DNA from: Actinoalloteichus fjordicus
GTDB lineage: Bacteria > Actinomycetota > Actinomycetes > Mycobacteriales > Pseudonocardiaceae
Direction: 5' to 3'
Assembly (NCBI RefSeq): GCF_001941625.1
Contig: NZ_CP016076.1
Span: forward strand, 5,502,001-5,566,000
Length of the DNA: 64,000 nucleotides
In this document: piece after piece, positions 58,410 to 64,000 of the stretch
How the letters are laid out: the number at the start of each line of letters is the position of its first letter
Numbering within the stretch: position 1 is the first letter of the stretch
Translations under genes and position numbers: made by a program
Notes under the pieces: model-generated
The model's input: only the letters and a program-made list of their open reading frames with translations
What the model was told of the DNA's origin: nothing
The model's database searches: none

Positions 58410-59468
58410 ATGTTCGATCAGCCATCGACCGGCATCGCAACTCTGGTCGATGTGGCGCGGGCGGCCGAGGTTTCCCTGGCCACCGCGTCGAGGGTGCTCA
58501 ACGGCAGCCCGCGCAAGGTCAGGGAGGACCTGCGGGCGCGGGTGATGAAGGCGGCGGCGGCGCTGAACTACGCGCCGAACGCGCAGGCCCAGGCGATGGC
58601 CCGCGGCCACACGAACGTGGTCGGACTCGTGGTCCACGACATCGCCGACCCGTACTTCTCGTCGATCTCGGCGGGCGTGATGCGGCATGCCGAGGACAAC
58701 GGCCTGATCGTCACGATGGCGAGCACGCTGCGCAGGCCGGAGCGCGAGGTGGAATACGTCGCCGCCCTGCGTGCCCAACGCGCGCAGGCTGTGGTGCTCG
58801 CGGGCAGCCGCGTGACCGATCAGGCGCTCCAGGATCGCCTCGGCGACGAGCTGGCACGCTTCCAGGCCGCAGGCGGTCGAGTCGCGATGATCAGCCAGCG
58901 ACGCATCGAGGTCGACACGATCACGCTGGAGAACCACGCCGGGGCACGTGCGCTGGCTCGGGCCCTCTACGCAGGCGGCTATCGCAGGTTCGGCGTGCTC
59001 GGCGGGCCGGAGGAACTCGTCACCGCTCGCGATCGCCTGGCGGGATTCCGGGAAGGACTAGCCGATCACGGCGCCGAACTGCCCGACGAACTCGTGGTAC
59101 ACGGCGGCTTCACCCGCGACGGCGGTTATCACGCCCTTCGTGAGCTGCTGAGCCGACGAGACGACGTGGACTGTCTCTTCGCCGTCAACGACGTGATGGC
59201 GGTCGGGGCGATGGCGGCGCTGCGCGACCTCGGCCGCAGGCTCCCCGAGGACATGGCCGTGGCGGGCTTCGACGATATCGCCACGCTGCGCGACGTCACG
59301 CCTGCGCTGACGACGGTGCGGGTTCCGCTGGAGGAGCTGGGCGCCATGGCGGTGAGCCTGGTGCTCGATCCGGAACCCGCCGAGCCTCGCACTCGACGAG
59401 TCCGAGGCGAGGTCGTGATCCGGGCCAGCACGCCGAAGGCCGGTCCGGGCACCGACATCGAGGCGTGA
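58410..59468 (+). CDS. LacI family transcriptional regulator
   Basis: 352 residues from ATG 58410 after AGGAG. HTH and hinge helix: TLVDVARAAEVSLATASRVLNGSPRKVREDLRARVMKAAAALNYAPNAQAQAMARG (11-65). Sugar-binding periplasmic-like domain follows: VVGLVVHDIADPYFSSISAGV, VNDVMAVGAMAALRDLGRRLPEDMAVAGFDDIATLRDVTPALTTVRVP. Sugar unknown. Follows the orphan ATPase gene and is the nearest candidate to bind the operator at 57069. Confidence 0.93.
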   Translation: MFDQPSTGIATLVDVARAAEVSLATASRVLNGSPRKVREDLRARVMKAAAALNYAPNAQAQAMARGHTNVVGLVVHDIADPYFSSISAGVMRHAEDNGLIVTMASTLRRPEREVEYVAALRAQRAQAVVLAGSRVTDQALQDRLGDELARFQAAGGRVAMISQRRIEVDTITLENHAGARALARALYAGGYRRFGVLGGPEELVTARDRLAGFREGLADHGAELPDELVVHGGFTRDGGYHALRELLSRRDDVDCLFAVNDVMAVGAMAALRDLGRRLPEDMAVAGFDDIATLRDVTPALTTVRVPLEELGAMAVSLVLDPEPAEPRTRRVRGEVVIRASTPKAGPGTDIEA

Positions 59469-60438
59469 GGCGCCTCGGCAGAGGACGACAGCCTGCTCAC
59501 GATGGAACTCCGGCCGCACGGGCCCGGACTGCGCCGTCCAGGTCGCCTGAGGCCTTCCTGGTCTCCTTACGGGCGGCGGGTGAGGCCGGGCAGCCGGGGT
59601 CTCATCGGTTCTCGACGGACGGCGGCTGTCGGTCCACTGGCCGCAGAGCCCCCGAGGCGGTGATCCACGGGCCGCCGCGGAGCGGTCCAGTCGGCGGGGC
59701 GGAGCTCGAATGCCGCGCGATTCAGACACCGACTTCCTTCGATCGACCGCATAGGTCCACCGTCATGCCGACGGCCGGTGAACCAGCACTCCGCAGGCAG
59801 CGACGGCCACAGACGACGAAGGACTCGGTCGGCGCCACAGTCGCACGGTCTGCCTCCTCAGACCCCGACTCGACGCACGACGTCCCACCCGGTGCGAGTG
59901 GCACTCGACAGGCCGGATCGGCCGGGGCCACACCGTTCAGAGGCCGTTCGGGTCATTGCCCGCGTCCGCCGGACCGGCGATGCCGTCCTGCCTCGAACCC
60001 GGCGCCGCCGTTCAGGAGAACCGGAGTAGACGGACCGGGACGGCTACCGCTTACCCAGGTGGCGGTCGATCTCGGCCCATCGTCCGGAATGGACGGCAGT
60101 AACCGACATTGGGGCGCTACGGGACACCCTGTCCACACAAGAGTGACAAGAAGCGCACGTATCGAGTGAGAGAGTGACGGAGCGGTCACCGAGGTCTTCT
60201 CCGTCCGGAGATCAGTCTGCCTCCGAAGATGTGCGCCGGGCGGCTTGCGCCGTTCGCCACGCGTCGGGCAATACCGCACGCACTCCACACGGTCGGCTCG
60301 AGAACCCGCCGAAGGCCGTCCGACCATCATTCACGGTGCCGGAGATCACCGAGTACAGCTCTCGCGAAGTGCCGCCGGGTCGACGCCGCCGCGCCGCCTC
60401 GTGCCGGGAGGTGCGGCCTCCCGGCACGGTTCCCCACG
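59469..60438. other. 970 bp without a recognisable gene
   Basis: Frames across it give Arg/Pro/Ser-rich translations without motifs. No tRNA, repeat or clear hairpin was recognised. It lies between the LacI gene and the end of the convergent Lsr2-like gene. Confidence 0.5.
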
Positions 60439-60915
60439 TCAGTTGTTCGCGGAGCTGAATCGCGGGAGGGACACCGCAGGCTTGGACTCCTCCACCTGTG
60501 CGGGCTCCTGCGCAGGCTTGGCGACCTCGAGGTTCAATGCGGACACGTCCAGCGGGATCTCGCCGCGTGCCGCCGCCCGTTCCTCGGCCACCCGCCTGAC
60601 CTCGGCCTCTCTGGCCGCCGCAGCCGCCTCCAGCCGAGCCCGGTGCTGCTCCTTGGAACGCTGGGCTACCGCGCGAATCTGGTCGGTGACCTTCTTGCGC
60701 TCGACTCGCTCCTGCACCGGGTCCTCTGTCTCGACGCGGTGTGAGACCGGACGACCGTGCGTGATATAGGGAGCCAACAGTTCGCGCAGCGAAGTAGCGT
60801 TGCGTTCGGAGAGGTCGATTTCGTAGTTAACCCCGTCCAAGGCGAACTGCACCGTGTGCTGGGCAGGCTCTCCGTCGAGGTCGTCAACCAGTTCGACGCA
60901 GACACGCTCGGCCAT
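60439..60915 (-). CDS. Lsr2-like protein without a DNA-binding domain
   Basis: 158 residues from ATG 60915. Residues 1-65 match the Lsr2 dimerisation domain: AERVCVELVDDLDGEPAQHTVQFALDGVNYEIDLSERNATSLRELLAPYITHGR, against [51 protein letters not shown] in the gene across the gap. The C-terminal region is instead a charged helix (KKVTDQIRAVAQRSKEQHRARLEAAAAAREAEVRRVAEERAAARGE) with a Pro-rich end and no RGR/AT-hook motif. It could oligomerise with true Lsr2 and alter it. Divergent from lsr2. Confidence 0.8.
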   Translation of the reverse strand: MAERVCVELVDDLDGEPAQHTVQFALDGVNYEIDLSERNATSLRELLAPYITHGRPVSHRVETEDPVQERVERKKVTDQIRAVAQRSKEQHRARLEAAAAAREAEVRRVAEERAAARGEIPLDVSALNLEVAKPAQEPAQVEESKPAVSLPRFSSANN

Positions 60916-61237
60916 GATCACCTAGTCTTTCCCGTGGTACCACGTAGCCGCCGCTTACGACCTGCGGCGACGTCCCTGATTCTAACCTAATCGACGGGGG
61001 CGACCGAAACCGCCGCCGCCACGCTGAGCAGGGTGGAAGTATGCCGCCTCGGCGACCTATAGGCACACCCGCCCGGCGAGCGTGCGACGACCCCGATAGC
61101 GGGCTTACACAAGCGGTGAAGCGACATCAGCACCCGACCATGTTTATGATTGTCGCCAGTGGGATACCTTGACGCGCGCGGACCTCACGGTCAACGCATA
61201 GGCATCCGAATGACAGACGAACATTTAAGGAGTCCCC
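60916..61237. promoter_or_regulatory. divergent promoter region of the two Lsr2 family genes
   Basis: 322 bp between the two starts. It is less GC-rich than the genes, with AT-rich runs near 61140-61220 and TTTAAGGAG before the forward gene. No defined operator was recognised; Lsr2 binding to the AT-rich part is a natural expectation. Confidence 0.45.
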
Positions 61238-61579
61238 GTGGCGCAGAAGGTCACCGTCCAACTACTCGACGACATCGACGGCACCGTCGCCGAGCAGACG
61301 GTTAAGTTCGGACTTGACGGCATGGAGTTCGAGATCGACCTCTCGACCACCAACGCCGACAAACTCCGCGAGACTTTGACCCCGTTCATGGACAACGCTC
61401 GTCGTACCGGCGGCCGTAAGCGGCCGGGTCGCGGCCGAGTCGCGGGCGCGCCGTCCGGGCAGGCCGACCGGGAGCGCAACCAGGCTATTCGGGAGTGGGC
61501 CCGGACCCAGGGTCTCAAGGTCTCCGATCGCGGTCGCATCCCGGCGGAGGTCATCGAGGCATACGACAAGCAGAGCTGA
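61238..61579 (+). CDS. lsr2: Lsr2 nucleoid-associated histone-like protein
   Basis: 113 residues, full length for the family. N-terminal dimerisation domain [37 protein letters not shown]-terminal DNA-binding domain with basic [10 protein letters not shown] linker, [27 protein letters not shown]. The RGR motif inserts into the minor groove of AT-rich DNA and silences xenogeneic genes. GTG 61238 follows TTTAAGGAG. Divergent from the truncated Lsr2-like gene. Confidence 0.93.
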   Translation: MAQKVTVQLLDDIDGTVAEQTVKFGLDGMEFEIDLSTTNADKLRETLTPFMDNARRTGGRKRPGRGRVAGAPSGQADRERNQAIREWARTQGLKVSDRGRIPAEVIEAYDKQS

Positions 61580-62576
61580 ACCAGATTCCAGCAGCGCCCG
61601 TCCCGGCACCAGTAGGACATCGCTCGGCCAGCACCAGTGCCGGGACGCGGGCGAGTAACAGGCGTCGCGCGCATCGAGTGACGATCAAACGGCTCCGCCG
61701 CATCACGCTGATCCGCTCGCCTGCGGGCAATGATCCGGCGCGGGTAGAGCAGTCGAGCGTTACTCCAAGACGAGTAGCCAAATGAGCGACAGGTAGGCAC
61801 AGACAAAGCGGACGAGATAAGCCGATCTTCATTGCAGGCCGGTGTCCGCGAGTTCATAACCGGACTCGGTGACCGGTTCACCACCCCACGCGGACTTTGT
61901 GCTACATCACACAAGCCCGGTTTCGCGGCCCGCCCGATCGCTATCGGCTAGGCATTGCCTACCCACCGCGATCGGCGGCGGCGGGTGGTGATTGGGAAAA
62001 TCCCGAGCCCGCCCGAGTGATCTCGTCGCGGCCGGGACCACCGGCAATACCGGGTGCAGGCCGCCGATCGGCTCCGGTTCGACGACAGGCCGATCCGTAC
62101 CGGGTTCGCCGCCACGCCGGACATCTCTGGCGGCGTGCCGTCGCCGCGAGTGCCCGGCCGTTGGGTTCAGCCGCAGGAGACACGATCGCGGGCCCACGAC
62201 CCGACGTCGATCGCGATCCCGCCTCGGCCGAGCGCCGGGCGCGCGGCGAGCACTGCGCCTTCGCAGGCGGTGAACATCGTGCCTTCGCAGGCGGTGAGCA
62301 CTGCGCCTTGTACAGGGGTCGAGTCCCACAGGGACCTGCCGCCCGGCCGCGAAGCGCCTGCAAGACGCCTCGGGAGACACCGGGCCCGTCAGCGCGCGCA
62401 GGCTCGCGGAACCCGGCGCGGGCACCGGGTTCCGCCGCCAGGACACCGACCGACGCACGCCGTGCTCGCACCGGGACGAGACGTGTTCCCCGCCCGCACG
62501 CACCGGGACGGCCGGGGATCACCGCCACACCGCGCACGACAGTCCGCAGCCGGGCCGCGCCGTCGTGCCGCAGGGA
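61580..62576. other. 997 bp without a recognisable gene
   Basis: Lies between lsr2 and the end of the second LacI gene. Frames give no motif. It contains three 24 bp tandem units at 62248-62319, listed separately. No tRNA is visible, although 61740-61765 has a vague D-arm-like stretch. Confidence 0.5.
62248..62319. repeat. three 24 bp tandem repeats
   Basis: Units at 62248-62271, 62272-62295 and 62296-62319, each of the form GA(G/A)CA-C/T-...CGCCTTCGCAGGCGGT. The first two differ at four positions and the third diverges at its end (TTGTACAGGGGT). The units keep the frame, but no gene was called here. Confidence 0.75.
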
Positions 62577-63632
62577 TCACGGCCGCTGTGCCGAGGAGAG
62601 TCCTCGTCCCGGCGGGCCAACCGATTCGCGGACGATCAGTTCGGAAGACAGCCACACCAGCCCGTCCGGACCCGGCATGTCGTCCGCCCCGATGGCGAGC
62701 TTGCCCGCCCGCGCCGCCGCCTCGCGCAGCGGAAGCCGCACCGTGCTCAGCGCAGGCGCCGCGTCCAGCGCGACGGGCAGATCGTCGAAGCCCGCCACCG
62801 AGACGTCCTCCGGCACGCGCACGCCCTGCTCGCGCAACGCGGCCATCACGCCGAGGGCGGTGAGATCGTTGCCCGCCACCACCGCAGTGCAGTCCACGCC
62901 CCGCCGCACGAGTTCCATGCCTGCGGCGAAACCCGAGGCGCGCGAGAAGTCGCCGCGCAGAGCCGCCCCCGCCGCCGGGTCGAGCCCGGCGGCCAGCAGC
63001 GCATCGCGGTGCCCGGCCGCCCGCGCGCTGGTGGTGGTGTTGGCCTCCGGACCGGAGACGTAAGCGATCCTGCGGTGTCCCATCGCCAGCAGATGCCGGG
63101 TGAGTGTCCGCGCCCCTCCCCTGTTGTCGAACAGGATGCTGACCGCCTCGCTGTCCGGCGGGGCCTGCCGACCGCAGAAGACGACGCGGGCGCCGCGTTC
63201 GTGACACTGACGGATCAGCTGTGCGACGCGCTCGGCATGGTCGGGGTCCTCTCGGCCGCCGCCGGTGAGGACGATGGCCCTGGCCCGCTGTCGCAGCAGA
63301 AGCTGCATGTACTTCAGTTCGTCCTCCGGCGACCCTGCGGTGTTGCAGATCACCGCGAGCAGTTCGGCCCCGCCCGCCTCCCATTGGATCCCGCTGGAGA
63401 GGATTCCGAAGAAGGGGTCCGAGACGTCGTTGACGATCACGCCGAGCATGTCCGAACTGGCCGCGGCCAAGGCCCTGGCCGGACCGTTGACCACATAGTC
63501 GAGCTCGTGCAGTGCGGCGAGCACCCGAGCCTTCGTCCCCGGCGAGACCGGGTAGTTGCCGTTGAGCACACGAGAGACGGTGGCGGTGGAAACCCCGGCT
63601 CTCGCAGCGACATCGACCAACGTCGGCGCCAC
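62577..63632 (-). CDS. LacI family transcriptional regulator
   Basis: 351 residues from GTG 63632. HTH: TLVDVAARAGVSTATVSRVLNGNYPVSPGTKARVLAALHELDYVVNGPARALA (4-57). Ligand domain: GVIVNDVSDPFFGILSSGIQWEAGGAELLAVICNTAG, VAGNDLTALGVMAALREQGVRVPEDVSVAGFDDLPVALDAAPALSTVRLPLREAA. Divergent from the DUF993 gene; the operator at 63724-63737 lies 92 bases before this start and 74 before the other, so it probably controls that locus. Confidence 0.93.
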   Translation of the reverse strand: MAPTLVDVAARAGVSTATVSRVLNGNYPVSPGTKARVLAALHELDYVVNGPARALAAASSDMLGVIVNDVSDPFFGILSSGIQWEAGGAELLAVICNTAGSPEDELKYMQLLLRQRARAIVLTGGGREDPDHAERVAQLIRQCHERGARVVFCGRQAPPDSEAVSILFDNRGGARTLTRHLLAMGHRRIAYVSGPEANTTTSARAAGHRDALLAAGLDPAAGAALRGDFSRASGFAAGMELVRRGVDCTAVVAGNDLTALGVMAALREQGVRVPEDVSVAGFDDLPVALDAAPALSTVRLPLREAAARAGKLAIGADDMPGPDGLVWLSSELIVRESVGPPGRGLSSAQRP

Positions 63633-63723
63633 GCTCGACCTCCGATCACGAACAGTGCCCGCTCGTCCACGCGGTGCGCAGGCTATTGACAGCGCGTACT
63701 GGCGCGCTTAGTTTACGGTCACA

Positions 63724-63737
63724 GTAAGCGCTTTCTA
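63724..63737. promoter_or_regulatory. LacI-type operator before the DUF993 gene
   Basis: GTAAGCGCTTTCTA, identical to the site at 57069-57082. It sits in the divergent promoter region between a LacI gene and the DUF993 gene, among AT-rich bases (TTTACGG, TATAGCC), and overlaps the likely promoter. Confidence 0.7.
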
Positions 63738-63810
63738 TAGCCTTTGTCTCGGTCCTTTTCGCCAAGGAGGCCCCGGGGCGTGGTGACGACGTGGACATGG
63801 AGCGGACCCT

Positions 63811-64000
63811 GTGACTCTGAAGCTGCCCACCTCGACCGGCGAGTTCCTCGACTACGTCCCCAGATCGACGGGCGCCCTGGACGCCAGAGGCCCGAGTCCG
63901 ACGAGCCGGGTCCTCTACGCGGCCGCGCACGTCGTGGCCGACCCGCTCGCCGACAACACTCCCGGCAGGCCGGCTCGGCCCGACTGGGAGGCGACGATGG
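63811..64000 (+). CDS. DUF993/dihydrodipicolinate synthase-like protein (5' part)
   Basis: Only the first 63 residues are visible before the window ends. They begin MTLKLPTSTGEFLDYVPRST and contain VLYAAAHVVADPLADNTPGRP, characteristic of the DUF993 (dihydrodipicolinate-synthase-like aldolase) family found in sugar-catabolic loci next to LacI and Gfo/Idh genes. GTG 63811 follows GGAGCGG. Its LacI operator fits sugar-induced expression. Family assignment from the start alone, so moderate certainty. Confidence 0.75.
   Translation, partial: MTLKLPTSTGEFLDYVPRSTGALDARGPSPTSRVLYAAAHVVADPLADNTPGRPARPDWEATM

Noticed and set aside
61740-61765. tRNA-like stretch resembling a D-arm.
   Set aside because: No matching anticodon, variable or T-arm (no GGTTCGA-like sequence) follows.
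62248-62319. Possible CRISPR-like array.
   Set aside because: Units are directly adjacent with no spacers and no cas genes nearby.

Overview
The window reads as chromosome of a high-GC Gram-positive bacterium, most likely a filamentous actinomycete (my guess is Pseudonocardiaceae or a relative; this is inference). The signs are very high GC with strong third-position G/C bias, frequent GTG starts and ATGA/GTGA gene overlaps, a WhiB protein, two Lsr2 family genes, a UsfX/SigF-type sigma locus, a holin/DUF3618/DUF4235 triad, an MsiK/UgpC-type sugar ATPase and several LacI, TetR and MarR regulators. I saw no rRNA, tRNA or CRISPR array.

Layout. 1-5.9 kb: the end of cydA, then cydB, cydD and cydC (cytochrome bd oxidase and its assembly exporter) and a small membrane protein. 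5.8-10.9 kb: a reverse-strand pair (CocE/S15 hydrolase and ATP-grasp enzyme) and a pyrimidine-dimer-glycosylase-like protein. 11-15.1 kb: a secreted family 11 rhamnogalacturonan lyase, a decayed flavoprotein fragment and a MycE-like sugar O-methyltransferase. 15.3-19.3 kb: a reverse-strand run of DUF4260, TetR, alpha/beta hydrolase and berberine-bridge-type oxidoreductase, next to a MarR regulator with matching operator-like sites in both promoters. 19.6-23.6 kb: ArsR/AHSA1/DHFR-like operon, TetR, siderophore-interacting protein and a small HTH protein. 23.8-26.1 kb: a HelD-type RNA polymerase-recycling ATPase.

26.3-29.8 kb holds the most system-like locus: a tight operon of vWA protein, PP2C phosphatase and protein kinase, the TerY-phosphorylation triad, in which the kinase is fused to an OB-like domain and a long disordered tail. 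30-32.5 kb: a GNAT acetyltransferase and a secreted GH16-like hydrolase. 32.8-39.9 kb: a stress-sigma partner-switching region (glutamate-cysteine ligase-like enzyme, UsfX/RsbW, SigF/SigB-type sigma factor, WhiB, STAS antagonist, second RsbW-like ATPase, SpoIIE phosphatase, MarR).

40-54.8 kb: housekeeping and hypothetical genes (DUF488, an aldehyde dehydrogenase homologue missing catalytic residues, SRPBCC, SurE, PfkB, DJ-1/PfpI, AI-2E transporter, holin/DUF3618/DUF4235, maleate isomerase-like, two proteins sharing a C-terminal domain, DUF1206, a free-standing IF2-N-like domain). Two copies of a roughly 160 bp MITE-like element lie here, one inserted between the two related genes. 55.7-64 kb: Ppx/GppA, an MsiK/UgpC-type ATPase with a sharp internal change in codon use, two LacI regulators, two identical LacI-type operators, a divergent pair of Lsr2 family genes (one without the DNA-binding half), and the start of a DUF993 gene.

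All calls come from reading the sequence; no database search was run.
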